Notes: generated from the letters alone by a model not told the origin. 64,000 nt of DNA from Mogibacterium sp. (GCA_017510725.1 JAFWMD010000027.1:1-64000), one strand, 5' to 3'. Positions 42,558 to 52,777 are shown, numbered from the stretch's first letter. Numbers and translations are program-made.

Positions 42558-43016
42558 ATGAAATGCCCGTACTGCAATTATGAAGACACGAAGGTTGTCG
42601 ACTCGAGACCTGTTGAGGACGGACTTGCCACAAGGAGAAGACGTGAATGCACAAAATGTCACAAGAGATTCACTACATTTGAGAAAATAGAGAATTCTCT
42701 GCTTGTTGTTGTAAAGAAAGACGGCACCCGTGAGAGCTTTGACAAGAACAAGATCATCAACGGTATCATGAAAGCCTGTCAGAAAACAAAGGTCACTTAC
42801 GAGGATGTTCAGAGAATAGCCGACAATATTGAACGCGGACTCTCGAACACAATGGAAAAGGAGATCCAGTCAACGAATATCGGACTTCTCATTATGGAGG
42901 AACTGAAAGCCATAGACCAGGTCGCTTATGTAAGATTTGCATCGGTATACAGGGAATTCCAAACGATTGATACATTCATCGACGAGATCAACAAGCTCAC
43001 TAAAGGTAAAAAATAA
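42558..43016 (+). CDS. nrdR: Transcriptional repressor NrdR
   Basis: 152 residues, standard. The N-terminal zinc ribbon begins MKCPYC with a second CTKC pair and RRRREC, and an ATP-cone domain follows (VVVKKDGTRESFDKNKI). NrdR senses ATP/dATP and represses ribonucleotide reductase genes. Start ATG 42558 has GGAGGAA. A NrdR box overlaps its own promoter, so autoregulation is likely. cmk follows after 15 bases. The leader has a CTCCA segment that could pair either with TGGAG at 42529 or with the ribosome-binding region at 42543-42548. Confidence 0.96.
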   Translation: MKCPYCNYEDTKVVDSRPVEDGLATRRRRECTKCHKRFTTFEKIENSLLVVVKKDGTRESFDKNKIINGIMKACQKTKVTYEDVQRIADNIERGLSNTMEKEIQSTNIGLLIMEELKAIDQVAYVRFASVYREFQTIDTFIDEINKLTKGKK

Positions 43017-43031
43017 AACAGGAGAGTAATT

Positions 43032-43694
43032 ATGCTCAGAGTTGCAATAGATGGTCCGGGAGGAACGGGCAAGAGCACGATAGCGAAGGCGGTGGCAGCC
43101 CGCTTCGGACTGGAATATATTGATACAGGCGCCATGTACAGAGCGCTGGGCCTTAAGGCACGAAGAAACGGCGTGGACGAATCTGATGAAGATGCGGTAA
43201 GGGAGATGCTTGCTGATACATCCATAGATTTCGTTAAAGGACACACGCATCTTGACGGGGAAGATGTCAGCGGTCTCATAAGAACACATGAGATATCTAT
43301 GGCTGCTTCAAATATATCCAAACTGGCGATAGTCAGAGCCAAGGTCGATGAAGTCAGCCGCTATCTTGCATCAACAAAAGATGTAGTTATGGAAGGCAGG
43401 GACATCGGAGCAACAGTTATTCCTGATGCTGAGGTCAAGATTTTCATGACTGCTTCGCCGGAAATAAGAGCAAAAAGACGCTATGATCAGCTGCTGGCTG
43501 CAGGCAAGGAAGCGGATTATGAAACTATTTTCAGGGAAACACAGGCAAGGGACTATCAGGACTCTCATCGCGAGGTAAGCCCTCTCAGAGCTGCTGATGA
43601 CGCCGTTTTCCTCGATACATCCGATATGTCAATCGAAGAGAATGTAGATGCGGTTGCAGATATTATAACCGCTAAGACGGGGCGCAGCGCGTAA
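43032..43694 (+). CDS. cmk: Cytidylate kinase
   Basis: 220 residues. The P-loop GPGGTGKST lies at residues 8-16; DTGAMYRAL and EGRDIG are CMP-kinase signatures. It phosphorylates CMP and dCMP with ATP. AGGAGA precedes the ATG. Co-transcription with nrdR puts two nucleotide-pool functions together. Confidence 0.95.
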   Translation: MLRVAIDGPGGTGKSTIAKAVAARFGLEYIDTGAMYRALGLKARRNGVDESDEDAVREMLADTSIDFVKGHTHLDGEDVSGLIRTHEISMAASNISKLAIVRAKVDEVSRYLASTKDVVMEGRDIGATVIPDAEVKIFMTASPEIRAKRRYDQLLAAGKEADYETIFRETQARDYQDSHREVSPLRAADDAVFLDTSDMSIEENVDAVADIITAKTGRSA

Positions 43695-43719
43695 CGTCAG
43701 ATATGGCACATAATCATTG

Positions 43720-43746
43720 AGCCACGTCCTTGTGGGTGTGGCTTTT
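43720..43746 (+). terminator. Terminator after cmk
   Basis: AGCCAC (43720-43725) / GTGGCT (43738-43743) with T's after it; modest stem. Confidence 0.6.
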
Positions 43747-43788
43747 AAAGTAGTATTATAAGCATGTGTGCTCCGGAAAGGAGTAAAT

Positions 43789-44475
43789 ATGCAGATAAAA
43801 AAGATGCCTGAGGCCGAGAGACCACAGGAGAAGATGCTTTACGGAGGAGCAGGGGGGCTCAGCAACTCCGAACTGCTGGCGCTCATCATCCGGACCGGAA
43901 CGGGAAACAAGTCAGCATTGAGACTTGCAGACGAGGTGATATCCTATGCAAATGAAAATACCGGCGGGCTGGGAGCTGCGGAAGTAAAGGAACTTACCGG
44001 TATAGACGGCATAGGGGAAGCTAAAGCCTGCTCAATAGTTGCCGCAATGGAGCTTTCCAAAAGGCTGATATCAGACCATCATGGAGCTGTCAGGGTCAGA
44101 ATAAGAGACAGCAGGCAGGTGGCTGAGATACTGATGGAAGAAATGATGTTTGAAAAACGCGAGTTTTTCATGACACTCAATCTTAATTCGAAACTGCAGG
44201 TAGAGTCGAAGTCGGTCATATCCATTGGGAACATCGACAGTGCGCCTGTGCATCCGAGAGAGGTGTTCGGACCGGCTGTCAGAAGAGGAGCGGCTGCAGT
44301 CATCGTTGCTCACAATCACCCGAGCGGAGATCCGACTCCCAGTCCTCAGGACATCGAAGTCACAAAAAGACTTCTTGAAGCATCGGAAATACTCGGGATA
44401 AGACTGCTCGATCACGTCATAGTCGGCAACGGATGCTTTACAAGCATGAAGTCAGAGGGATATTTCGGAGATTAA
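43789..44475 (+). CDS. radC: RadC-family JAB/MPN protein
   Basis: 228 residues. Helix-hairpin-helix region around ELTGIDGIGEAKA (about 60-75) and a C-terminal JAMM metal motif HNHPSGDPTPSPQD with an upstream Glu. Although named for DNA repair, its biochemical role is unsettled. ATG 43789 has AAAGGAG; an earlier in-frame start at 43768 lacks one. murE begins 10 bases later, giving an operon. Confidence 0.93.
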   Translation: MQIKKMPEAERPQEKMLYGGAGGLSNSELLALIIRTGTGNKSALRLADEVISYANENTGGLGAAEVKELTGIDGIGEAKACSIVAAMELSKRLISDHHGAVRVRIRDSRQVAEILMEEMMFEKREFFMTLNLNSKLQVESKSVISIGNIDSAPVHPREVFGPAVRRGAAAVIVAHNHPSGDPTPSPQDIEVTKRLLEASEILGIRLLDHVIVGNGCFTSMKSEGYFGD

Positions 44476-44485
44476 CGGAAACAGT

Positions 44486-46123
44486 ATGGACAGAAAAGTT
44501 ACGATTCAGGATTTCATAGATTCACTGGGCATGGAGGGACTTCTTACATCAGTAGGAGGAGAGCCTGCATGCAGCGCCATCATGGCTTTTTATACAGAGC
44601 CGGAGATGATGGAACTCGGAGCCTGCGAAGTGAAAGGTGTCACATATAACTCAATGGAGGCTTCGGAAGGATCACTTTTCGTGGTAAAGGGCGCTCACTT
44701 CAGAGAGCAGTATCTGAATGATGCGATAGCAAAGGGTGCTGTATGTTATGTCAGGGAAGACCCTGACGCGCCTGAAACTGCAGGATGCAGAATTGTCAGT
44801 GAAGAGGAATCTGCTGCAGCGGGAAAGCGCATATCAGAAAAGGCAAAGGATTCCTGCCTTGACATATGGGTCAGGGACATCCGTAAAGCCATGCCGGTGA
44901 TCGCCGAGACGTTCTACGGCAAGCTGTCTGATGATCTGTGCATGGTAGGCATTACAGGCACAAAAGGCAAGTCGACTACAGCATATTTCATGAGATACAT
45001 ACTCGATGATTACATGGCAGCTTCAGGCGGACGCAGAAGTGCCATATGCTCCGGCATAGATAATTACGACGGAGTTATAGAGGAAGAATCTCATCTCACC
45101 ACGCCTGAGATAATGGAACTCTATCAGCACATGAACAATGCCCTTAACAGCGGCATCAGCCATATGACGATGGAAGTCTCAAGCCAGGCGCTCAAATATG
45201 ACAGAGTAACGGGTGTCGAATTTGCTGCAGGAGCTTTCCTTAACATAGGCAGCGATCACATCAGTGCGATCGAACATCCTGACTTCAACGACTATCTCGA
45301 AGCAAAGCTCAGACTTTTCGGGCATTGCCGCAAGGCATGCATTAATCTCGACTGTGAAGAGCAGGATCGCATCAGGGCTGCTTCGGCAGACTGCCCTTAT
45401 GTGATCACATTCAGCCAGAAGGACAAAAACGCCGACGTGTACGGTTATGACGTAAAATCCTGTGAGGGAAAGGTCTCTTTCAGGGCGAGAGGCAGATCAA
45501 TAGAAGGCTACGGGGACTTCGATGAGGAGTTCACATTGGGCACATTCGGCACTATCAACGTTGAGAACGCACTGGCAGCAATATCGCTTTCTGCATTGCT
45601 GGGAGTCCCGGTCGAATACGTGAAGAGCGGTCTTGCAAAGGCCAATTCGCCAGGGCGCATGGAAGTGTTCTACAGTGAGGACGGCAAACGTATAGCGATA
45701 GTAGATTATGCGCACAACAAGCTGAGCTACGAGAAATTCTTTGAGACCATACGTGGGGAGTTCCCGGGTAAAAAGATGATGATAGTATTCGGATGCCCCG
45801 GAGGTAAGGCATTTGCAAGGCGAGAGGAGCTTGGCACGATAGCGGGGCATAACTGCTCGTACTCGATCATTACGGAAGAAGATTATGGCGAAGAAGACGT
45901 CAATAAGATCTGCAGTGAGATCGCAGGTTTTGTGGAAGCAGCAGGCGGCAGATGCGAGATCATCACGGACAGGGTGGAAGCAATCAAAAAGGCCATCACG
46001 CTCATGGATGATGACACCATACTTTTCCTGCCGGGCAAGGGACGCGAAACCCGTGAAAAGCGTGGTATAAAGTACATTGACACACCTTCCGATGCAGATG
46101 TAGTCATACAGTATATGAAGTAA
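44486..46123 (+). CDS. murE: MurE-type Mur ligase (UDP-MurNAc-tripeptide synthetase)
   Basis: 545 residues. The three Mur-ligase domains show VTYNSMEA in the substrate domain, the P-loop GITGTKGKSTT (about 154-164), TMEVSSQAL, NVENALAA and SPGRMEVF. The residue-3 specificity loop, usually DNPR for diaminopimelate or a DNPA-like motif for lysine, reads EEDYGEED here, so the amino acid added is unclear. Longer than the usual 480-500. It could be a second MurE-like ligase rather than the main one. Confidence 0.87.
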   Translation: MDRKVTIQDFIDSLGMEGLLTSVGGEPACSAIMAFYTEPEMMELGACEVKGVTYNSMEASEGSLFVVKGAHFREQYLNDAIAKGAVCYVREDPDAPETAGCRIVSEEESAAAGKRISEKAKDSCLDIWVRDIRKAMPVIAETFYGKLSDDLCMVGITGTKGKSTTAYFMRYILDDYMAASGGRRSAICSGIDNYDGVIEEESHLTTPEIMELYQHMNNALNSGISHMTMEVSSQALKYDRVTGVEFAAGAFLNIGSDHISAIEHPDFNDYLEAKLRLFGHCRKACINLDCEEQDRIRAASADCPYVITFSQKDKNADVYGYDVKSCEGKVSFRARGRSIEGYGDFDEEFTLGTFGTINVENALAAISLSALLGVPVEYVKSGLAKANSPGRMEVFYSEDGKRIAIVDYAHNKLSYEKFFETIRGEFPGKKMMIVFGCPGGKAFARREELGTIAGHNCSYSIITEEDYGEEDVNKICSEIAGFVEAAGGRCEIITDRVEAIKKAITLMDDDTILFLPGKGRETREKRGIKYIDTPSDADVVIQYMK

Positions 46124-46163
46124 ATCGGAAACAGAAGCAAAAGGATGTATTCCGGAGAAAGAT

Positions 46164-46190
46164 CAGAAGCACACCGCGGTGTGCTTCTTT
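46164..46190 (+). terminator. Terminator after murE
   Basis: Perfect palindrome with 12-bp arms (46164-46175 / 46176-46187, core GCACACCGCGGTGTGC) followed by T's. Confidence 0.85.
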
Positions 46191-46232
46191 CTTTTGGAAA
46201 GCACTCTGAGCAGTCTGTGAAAGTTTTTTTAA

Positions 46233-46261
46233 TTGACTGGATTTATGGGGATATGTATAAT
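46233..46261 (+). promoter_or_regulatory. Promoter of rny
   Basis: TTGACT (46233-46238), 17-bp spacer, perfect TATAAT (46256-46261). Start near 46268, leaving an untranslated leader of about 130 bases with no structure I recognise. Confidence 0.8.
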
Positions 46262-46400
46262 ATCGATGTATGTTTATGTCATCTAACCGCATATATGTTG
46301 TACAAACAGGGCTGTTCTGACCCTAAATAAGCTCAAAATGCAACGCAATGCGTAGATAATGTATATATTACAAACCCAAATAATTGATAAGGAGGTGCTT

Positions 46401-47942
46401 ATGTCACCGGTTTTAGCTGTTGTGATCAGCATTGTAGTCCTTATCGTCGGTATAGCAATTGGTTACATACTTCGTAAAAACGTCGGAGAGAAGGCCATAG
46501 GAAGCGCAGAACAGCAGGCCAGAAACATGATACTGGATGCGCAGAATACTGTCGAGAACCTCAAGAAAGAGAAGGTGCTTGAGGCAAAAGAGGAAATACA
46601 TAAGCTGAGAGAAGAATACGAAGGTGAGCTTAAGTCCAGAAGGGCTGAGGTCACAAAGGCTGAGAGAAGGATCCAGCAGAAAGAGGAAAACATCGACCGC
46701 AAACTCGATAGCATCGAGAAGCGTGAGAACAATCTCACAAAGAGAGAGCAGTCGATGAACGAAAAGCACAAAGAGATCGATTCCTACATCCAGAAGCAGG
46801 TAGAAGAGCTCGAAAGAATCTCTGGTTACACAAGAGAAGAAGCCAAACACCTGCTCCTCCAGGAACTTGAAACCGAGATCCGCAAGGAAGCTTCTGACAT
46901 GATAGTCAATGTCGAAAGCGAAGCAAAAGAAGAGGCAGATAAGAGGGCCAGAGAGATCATCACGACTGCGATCCAGAGATACGCATCAGATCAGGTCACA
47001 GAGACTACTGTTTCTGTAGTCAGCCTGCCTAACGACGACATGAAGGGCCGCATAATCGGAAGAGAGGGCCGCAACATCAGAGCCATCGAGACTCTGACGG
47101 GAGTGGATCTCATCATAGATGATACTCCGGAGGCAGTTATTCTTTCCGGATTCGACCCTGTAAGAAGAGAGATCGCAAGGATCGCTCTTGAGAAACTGAT
47201 CGTTGACGGACGTATCCATCCGGCAAGGATCGAAGAAATGGTCCAGAAGGCCACAAAAGAAGTTAATACCATTATCAAGGAAGAAGGAGAGAGAGCGTGC
47301 TTCGAAACAGGCGTGCACAACCTGAATCCTGAGATGGTAAGACTCATCGGAAGACTCAAATACAGAACATCATACGGACAGAACGTGCTTCAGCACTCCA
47401 TCGAGGTTTCGACTCTCGCAGGCATGATGGCTGAGGAGCTGGGACTCGATCCAAGACTTGCAAGAAGAGGCGGACTCCTCCATGACATAGGCAAGGCCAT
47501 CGACCACGAAGTCGAAGGTACACATGTAGAGATCGGAGTCAATATCTGCAAGAAGTACAAGGAGTCCTGGAAGGTCATCAACGCAGTTGAGGCACACCAC
47601 GGTGACGTGGAGCCGACCACGCTTGAGGCCATGCTGGTAGCAGCTGCCGATGCACTGTCTGCAGCAAGACCGGGAGCAAGGAGAGAGACTCTCGAGTCCT
47701 ACATAAAGAGACTCCAGAATCTTGAGAACATTGCCAACACTACAAAGGGCGTAGAGAAGTCCTACGCGATCCAGGCCGGACGCGAGATCAGAGTCGCAGT
47801 CAAGCCAAATCAGGTAAGGGACGACGAAGTGCCTATGCTGGCAAGAGAGATCGCCAAGAAGATCGAAGCTGAGCTCGAATATCCTGGACAGATCAAGGTA
47901 AACGTTATAAGAGAAACAAGAGCAACTGATTACGCTAAATAA
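46401..47942 (+). CDS. rny: Ribonuclease Y
   Basis: 513 residues, normal length. A single N-terminal transmembrane helix (about 5-24) is followed by a long charged coiled coil (about 35-200), a KH domain ([17 protein letters not shown]) and an HD phosphohydrolase domain ([12 protein letters not shown]). RNase Y is the membrane-tethered endonuclease that starts mRNA decay in many Gram-positives. ATG 46401 follows GGAGGTG; an open frame to 46359 lacks such a site. Monocistronic, between two terminators. Confidence 0.97.
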   Translation: MSPVLAVVISIVVLIVGIAIGYILRKNVGEKAIGSAEQQARNMILDAQNTVENLKKEKVLEAKEEIHKLREEYEGELKSRRAEVTKAERRIQQKEENIDRKLDSIEKRENNLTKREQSMNEKHKEIDSYIQKQVEELERISGYTREEAKHLLLQELETEIRKEASDMIVNVESEAKEEADKRAREIITTAIQRYASDQVTETTVSVVSLPNDDMKGRIIGREGRNIRAIETLTGVDLIIDDTPEAVILSGFDPVRREIARIALEKLIVDGRIHPARIEEMVQKATKEVNTIIKEEGERACFETGVHNLNPEMVRLIGRLKYRTSYGQNVLQHSIEVSTLAGMMAEELGLDPRLARRGGLLHDIGKAIDHEVEGTHVEIGVNICKKYKESWKVINAVEAHHGDVEPTTLEAMLVAAADALSAARPGARRETLESYIKRLQNLENIANTTKGVEKSYAIQAGREIRVAVKPNQVRDDEVPMLAREIAKKIEAELEYPGQIKVNVIRETRATDYAK

Positions 47943-47952
47943 AGGTATCGAC

Positions 47953-47979
47953 AAAGGCTCCTCGCGAGAGGAGCCTTTT
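47953..47979 (+). terminator. Terminator after rny
   Basis: Perfect 11-bp stem AAAGGCTCCTC / GAGGAGCCTTT, loop GCGA, T's following. Confidence 0.92.
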
Positions 47980-47999
47980 AACAGAGAAGGGCATACAGA

Positions 48000-49184
48000 A
48001 TGGTATATCTTGACAACAGTGCCACAACAAGACAATATGACGAAGTAACGGATCTGATGTACAAGGTCGCAAAAGACGACTTCGGGAATCCGTCTTCTCT
48101 TCACGCACTCGGATTTGAAGCCGGCAACCTGCTGTATGATGCGCGCAGGCAGATCGAAGATCTGCTGCCGCCTGCAGGCAACGTCGTTTTTACTTCAGGC
48201 GGCACCGAGAGCGATAACATGGCACTGCTATCGTCTGCGCGCAAGCTGAGACGCCGCGGCGATAAAATCATAACAACCAGGGTTGAGCACCCGGCCGTCC
48301 TTGAAACATGCAAAAGGCTTAAAGAAGACGGCTTTGAGGTAGTGCTGCTGGATGTCGACGTGGACGGATATGTGGAAGAACAGGCAGTAAAGGCGGCACT
48401 TGACGAAAACACAATTATCGTCTCCATTATGGCTGTCAACAATGAAGTGGGTACAATAGAGCCGGTGATACCCGTAGGACGCACTGTAAGAGAGTACAAC
48501 AGACAGCACGGAACCGATATCATGTTCCACACTGATGCAGTACAGGCCTTCGGCAAGCTTCCTCTTGATGATATAGACGCCGATCTCATATCCGCAAGTG
48601 CCCACAAGTTCCACGGACCTAAAGGCATGGGGTTCATATACATGAAGAAACGCCACAGTCTGCCTGCATATATTATCGGAGGAGGTCAGGAAGGCGGTTT
48701 CAGATCGTCAACAGAGAACACTCCGGGAATAGCCGGAATGGGCCTTGCTGCTAAAATGGCATGCGCAGATCTCATGATGAAATCCAGCCGCATGGGTATA
48801 GTAAACAACTATCTTCTCAACGGTCTGAAGTCTGAGATCAGGGACATAATCATCAATGGCCCTGAAGACCTCGGATACACACTGCATGAGCATGGAAAGC
48901 GCTGCCCGGGAGTGCTGAATGTTACTTTTGAGGGCACACGCGGTGAGGTTCTCCTGCACACTCTGGAGCAGGACGGCATATACGTTTCGACCGGCTCCGC
49001 ATGCTCTTCAAACAAGACCGGAGACAGCCATGTGCTCCAGGCGATGTCGATGAACCACAAAGAGATAGAAGGCGCGATACGCTTCAGTTTTTCGGAATTC
49101 AACACAGTGGAAGAAATGGACTACGTGATAGAACGCACAAAGATCGCGGTTGAACGATTCCGCCGTCTCGGCAGCTTCCGCTAG
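48000..49184 (+). CDS. Cysteine desulfurase (NifS/IscS family)
   Basis: 394 residues. PLP-binding His/Asp/Lys are in TSGGTES, HTDAVQAFG and SAHKFHGPKG (the Schiff-base Lys). The catalytic Cys loop STGSACSS is near residue 330. It removes sulfur from cysteine to give an enzyme persulfide. The next gene, 23 bases downstream, is thiI, so the likely job is sulfur supply for tRNA 4-thiouridine and perhaps thiamine; a general Fe-S role is possible. AGAAGGG lies upstream of the ATG. Confidence 0.94.
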   Translation: MVYLDNSATTRQYDEVTDLMYKVAKDDFGNPSSLHALGFEAGNLLYDARRQIEDLLPPAGNVVFTSGGTESDNMALLSSARKLRRRGDKIITTRVEHPAVLETCKRLKEDGFEVVLLDVDVDGYVEEQAVKAALDENTIIVSIMAVNNEVGTIEPVIPVGRTVREYNRQHGTDIMFHTDAVQAFGKLPLDDIDADLISASAHKFHGPKGMGFIYMKKRHSLPAYIIGGGQEGGFRSSTENTPGIAGMGLAAKMACADLMMKSSRMGIVNNYLLNGLKSEIRDIIINGPEDLGYTLHEHGKRCPGVLNVTFEGTRGEVLLHTLEQDGIYVSTGSACSSNKTGDSHVLQAMSMNHKEIEGAIRFSFSEFNTVEEMDYVIERTKIAVERFRRLGSFR

Positions 49185-49207
49185 AGATAAGATCAGGGAA
49201 ATGATAA

Positions 49208-50386
49208 ATGGATAAGAATTTATATATAGTCAGGTGCGGCGAGGTCGCACTTAAGGGCATGAATAAGCCGTACTTTGAGCGTGTGCTCCTCGACAGAGTC
49301 AGGAACGCTTTGTCCTGCTATGAAGGAGCGGAGGCTAAGTGGATCGAAGGGCTTATGTTTGTCAGAGTGCCGGAGAATATACCTGAAGATGAGGTTATCG
49401 CCAGGTGCGTTAGAGTATTTGGGGTAGCCTCCGTCAGTCCGGCGGTCGAAGCGCCTAAAGACATCAATGAGATAGGCAGAAAGGCTGCCGAATTCATGCA
49501 GAAGGTAATTGAGACGGAAGATATCAGGACCTTCAAGGTGAAAGGAAAGAGGGCAGATAAATCCTTTGCAATTGAGTCGCCTGAGATCGCAAGGCAGGTA
49601 GGCGGCATGGTACTGAAAGCCTGCAAGGTTCTCAGCGTTAATGTACATAATCCTGACTGTGTTCTCACTGTAGATGTCAGACGTGAGGGAGCATATATCT
49701 TCAGGGACAAGATACGCGGCTTCGGAGGACTTCCTCTCGGCACGAACGGAAAGGGTCTCGTTCTGATGAGCGGCGGCATAGACAGCCCTGTTGCGGCATT
49801 CATGATGGCAAAGAGAGGCATGAGCATCGAAGCAGTACACTTCCACTCATACCCGTACACAAGCCAGAGAGCGCAGCGTAAGGTAGAGGAGCTGGTAAGG
49901 ACGCTCGCAGGATACATGGGCACGGTAAGGATGCACGTGATAAACCTGCTTCCTATCCAGGAGGAAATCGTTAAAAACTGTCCTGAGGACGAGACTACTC
50001 TGCTCGTAAGGCGCTTCATGATGAGAATAGCCGAGCAGATTGCCCTGAAAAACCGCTGCATGATGCTCATAACAGGAGAGGACCTCGGTCAGGTGGCAAG
50101 CCAGACCGCCGAGGCGCTTGTTGTAACCGACAGCGTTGTAGAAATGCCGGTAATGAGACCGCTTATCGCTATGGACAAGGTGGATATAATGGACAAGGCG
50201 CGTGAGATAGGCACATATGATATCTCGATACAGCCTTACGAGGACTGCTGCACGGTGTTCCTGCCTAAGCACCCTGTGACAAAACCTAAGAAAGAGCGCA
50301 TTGAAAGATCGGAGTCGGCTCTCGATGTGGAAACGCTTGTAAAGAATGCGGTAGAGTCTGAAGAAATAGTTGAAATAAGGCCTTAA
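49208..50386 (+). CDS. thiI: tRNA 4-thiouridine synthetase ThiI
   Basis: 392 residues: N-terminal ferredoxin-like and THUMP domains (about 1-170), then the PP-loop pyrophosphatase motif SGGIDSP and the VHFHSYPYTS block. There is no C-terminal rhodanese domain, as in most Gram-positive ThiI; the adjacent desulfurase supplies sulfur instead. It modifies U8 of tRNA. The thrS promoter overlaps its last codons. Confidence 0.96.
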   Translation: MDKNLYIVRCGEVALKGMNKPYFERVLLDRVRNALSCYEGAEAKWIEGLMFVRVPENIPEDEVIARCVRVFGVASVSPAVEAPKDINEIGRKAAEFMQKVIETEDIRTFKVKGKRADKSFAIESPEIARQVGGMVLKACKVLSVNVHNPDCVLTVDVRREGAYIFRDKIRGFGGLPLGTNGKGLVLMSGGIDSPVAAFMMAKRGMSIEAVHFHSYPYTSQRAQRKVEELVRTLAGYMGTVRMHVINLLPIQEEIVKNCPEDETTLLVRRFMMRIAEQIALKNRCMMLITGEDLGQVASQTAEALVVTDSVVEMPVMRPLIAMDKVDIMDKAREIGTYDISIQPYEDCCTVFLPKHPVTKPKKERIERSESALDVETLVKNAVESEEIVEIRP

Positions 50387-50398
50387 AAATTGTATTAT
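50370..50398 (+). promoter_or_regulatory. Promoter of the thrS leader
   Basis: TTGAAA (50370-50375), 17-bp spacer, TATTAT (50393-50398), overlapping the end of thiI. Start near 50405. Confidence 0.7.
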
Positions 50399-50404
50399 AG
50401 GCGA

Positions 50405-50658
50405 GTGAAAACGATGACGAGGACAGTAAGTTCACCAATGGGGCTTGCCAGAGAGGGATGGCAGCTGGAATCATCCTAAGTCCCGGTGTTCTGAAAACCA
50501 CCTCCGAGTGGCACCAATACTGCCCGCTTAGACCGCGTTAAAAGTCTGAATGAGTGCCGGTAAGAGATCTTGCCGGAAGATGGGTGGAACCACGGATACT
50601 CATATGAAACAGAGTATGCGTCCCTTCTGACAACATGTCGGAGGGGACTTTATTTTTT
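50405..50658 (+). promoter_or_regulatory. T-box riboswitch leader of thrS
   Basis: The T-box core TGGGTGGAACCACGG is at 50581-50595. A terminator follows: arms 50620-50631 and 50637-50648 with two G-T pairs, loop AACAT, then TTTATTTTTT. Stem I begins around 50410 (GATGACGAGGACAGTAAG). A candidate threonine specifier ACC lies at 50497-50499 (after CTGAAA), not proven by eye. Uncharged tRNA-Thr should favour the antiterminator and thrS expression. Confidence 0.93.
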
Positions 50659-50691
50659 GCCCTTCCGGAGAATAGAAGGAGGAAAACAGAA

Positions 50692-52728
50692 TTGATTATT
50701 ACACTGAAAGACGGAAGCAAAAGGGAATATGCTCAGCCGATGTCCGCTTATGACATCGCAAGAGATCTGAGCGAAGGACTCGCAAGAGTAGCATGCATCG
50801 CTGAGATCGACGGAAAGGCGGTCGACCTCAGGACCATGATAGACAAGGACTGCGAACTCAATATCCTGACATTCGATTCCGATGAAGGCAAGCGCGCGTA
50901 CAGACATACATGCTCGCACGTACTTGCTGAAGCCGTTAAGAATCTTTATCCGGATGCAAAGCTTGCAATCGGACCTTCAATAGAAAACGGATTCTATTAT
51001 GACTTCGACATGCCGCCTCTGACAAGGGAGGATCTCGACAAGATCGAAGCTGAGATGAAGAAGATCATCAAGAAGGGTGAGAGACTGACTTACTTCACAC
51101 TTCCGAGAGAAGAAGCAATACAGATGTACAAGGATAAGGATGAGCCTTACAAGGTGCAACTCATAGAAGACCTTCCTGAGGACGAGGAGATCTCGTTCTA
51201 TCAGCAGGGTGATTTCGTAGAGCTGTGCGCAGGACCTCATATCATGAGCACAAAGCCGATCAAGGCATTTGCACTTACATCGAGCTCCGGTGCTTACTGG
51301 AGAGGTGACGAGCACAACAAGATGCTCACACGTATCTACGGTACTGCTTATACAAAGAAGGATGATCTCGAGGAGTATCTGGCTTACCTTGCAGATATCA
51401 AGAACCGCGATCACAACCGCCTCGGCCGTGAGATGGATATTTTCACAACAGTGGATATAATCGGCCAGGGACTTCCGCTCTTCATGCCTAAGGGCACAAA
51501 AATCATACAGAAGATGCAGAGATGGATCGAGGATCTCGAGGAATATGACTGGGGCTATGTCCGCACAAGAACTCCTCTGATGGCCAAATCCACACTTTAT
51601 AAGATCTCTGACCACTGGTATCACTACAAAGACGGCATGTTCCTGCTCGGATATGACAACATGGATGAGGTCATGTCAGCTGAGGACCGCTCGAGTGAGA
51701 TTCGCGGAGTCGAGGACCTCAACCTTATTGAGAATGACGCCGATGCTGATGTAATGGCGCTTCGACCAATGACTTGCCCGTTCCAGTATTATGTATATAA
51801 GGCACGCCAGAAGAGCTATCGTGATCTTCCGTACAGGATGGGCGAGACATCAACACTGTTCAGAAACGAGCAGGCCGGTGAGATGCACGGACTTACGAGA
51901 GTACGTCAGTTCACTATTTCCGAAGGGCATCTCGTATGCACACCTGAGCAGATCAAGGATGAATTCAAGGGCTGTGTTGACCTTGCAAGATACTGCCTTA
52001 CGACTCTCGGTCTGGAAGAGGATGTTACATACCGCTTCTCCAAGTGGGATCCGGAAAAGGCGGAGGATTATCTTGGCGATGCCGAGTCATGGGAGCGCGT
52101 TCAGGATCTCATGAGAGACATACTTGATGAGATCGGCCTTGAATATACTGAAGAAGCCGGTGAAGCTGCGTTCTACGGACCTAAGCTCGATATCCAGGCG
52201 AAGAACGTATACGGCAAGGAAGATACAATGATCACGATCCAGCTCGATATGTTCCTGTCCGAGCGTTATGACATGTACTATATCGATAAGGACGGTCAGA
52301 AAAAACGCCCGTATATAATCCACCGCACATCGATAGGCTGCTATGAGCGTACGCTTGCATGGCTCATCGAGAAGTACTCCGGCAACCTGCCGACATGGCT
52401 CTGTCCTGAACAGGTAAGGGTACTTCCTATCTCAGATAAAATCGCTGATTATGCTGAAGAAGTACGCAAGGAGCTCCGCAGAAACGGAGTAGATGTTACT
52501 GTAGACAACAGCAGCGAGCGTATCGGATACAAGATCCGCAAGGCTCAGATGGAGAAAGTTCCTTACATGCTGGTACTCGGCGCAAAAGAAGCTGAAGAAG
52601 GAAACGTTTCGGTGCGTTCAAGATATCTCGGCGATGAAGGCGTAAAGCCTCTCGGTGAATTCGTAAGCGCGCTTTGCGAAGAGATCCGCACAAAAGAGAT
52701 ACGCAAGATTGAAAAGAAAGATGCATAG
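50692..52728 (+). CDS. thrS: Threonyl-tRNA synthetase (TTG start)
   Basis: 678 residues. N-terminal TGS domain (IITLKDGSKREY), editing domain with HTCSHVLAEAVK and CAGPH, class II core (motif 2 RNEQAGEMHGLTRVRQFT; motif 3 HRTSIGCYERTLAWL), and an anticodon-binding C-terminus. The frame is open to 50635, but that would put the T-box terminator inside the gene; TTG 50692 with AGGAGG nine bases upstream gives the normal N-terminus. Confidence 0.96.
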   Translation: MIITLKDGSKREYAQPMSAYDIARDLSEGLARVACIAEIDGKAVDLRTMIDKDCELNILTFDSDEGKRAYRHTCSHVLAEAVKNLYPDAKLAIGPSIENGFYYDFDMPPLTREDLDKIEAEMKKIIKKGERLTYFTLPREEAIQMYKDKDEPYKVQLIEDLPEDEEISFYQQGDFVELCAGPHIMSTKPIKAFALTSSSGAYWRGDEHNKMLTRIYGTAYTKKDDLEEYLAYLADIKNRDHNRLGREMDIFTTVDIIGQGLPLFMPKGTKIIQKMQRWIEDLEEYDWGYVRTRTPLMAKSTLYKISDHWYHYKDGMFLLGYDNMDEVMSAEDRSSEIRGVEDLNLIENDADADVMALRPMTCPFQYYVYKARQKSYRDLPYRMGETSTLFRNEQAGEMHGLTRVRQFTISEGHLVCTPEQIKDEFKGCVDLARYCLTTLGLEEDVTYRFSKWDPEKAEDYLGDAESWERVQDLMRDILDEIGLEYTEEAGEAAFYGPKLDIQAKNVYGKEDTMITIQLDMFLSERYDMYYIDKDGQKKRPYIIHRTSIGCYERTLAWLIEKYSGNLPTWLCPEQVRVLPISDKIADYAEEVRKELRRNGVDVTVDNSSERIGYKIRKAQMEKVPYMLVLGAKEAEEGNVSVRSRYLGDEGVKPLGEFVSALCEEIRTKEIRKIEKKDA

Positions 52729-52745
52729 AGTTAATCCGCCAAACA

Positions 52746-52754
52746 TGGTACAAT
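52746..52754 (+). promoter_or_regulatory. Extended -10 promoter for pyrH
   Basis: TGG then TACAAT (52749-52754), just after the thrS stop; no clear -35. Confidence 0.5.
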
Positions 52755-52777
52755 AAATCAGTTGGAGGAATTTAATC

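Noticed and set aside
50635..50691. Upstream extension of thrS to 50635
   Set aside because: It would translate the T-box terminator; TTG 50692 with AGGAGG fits.
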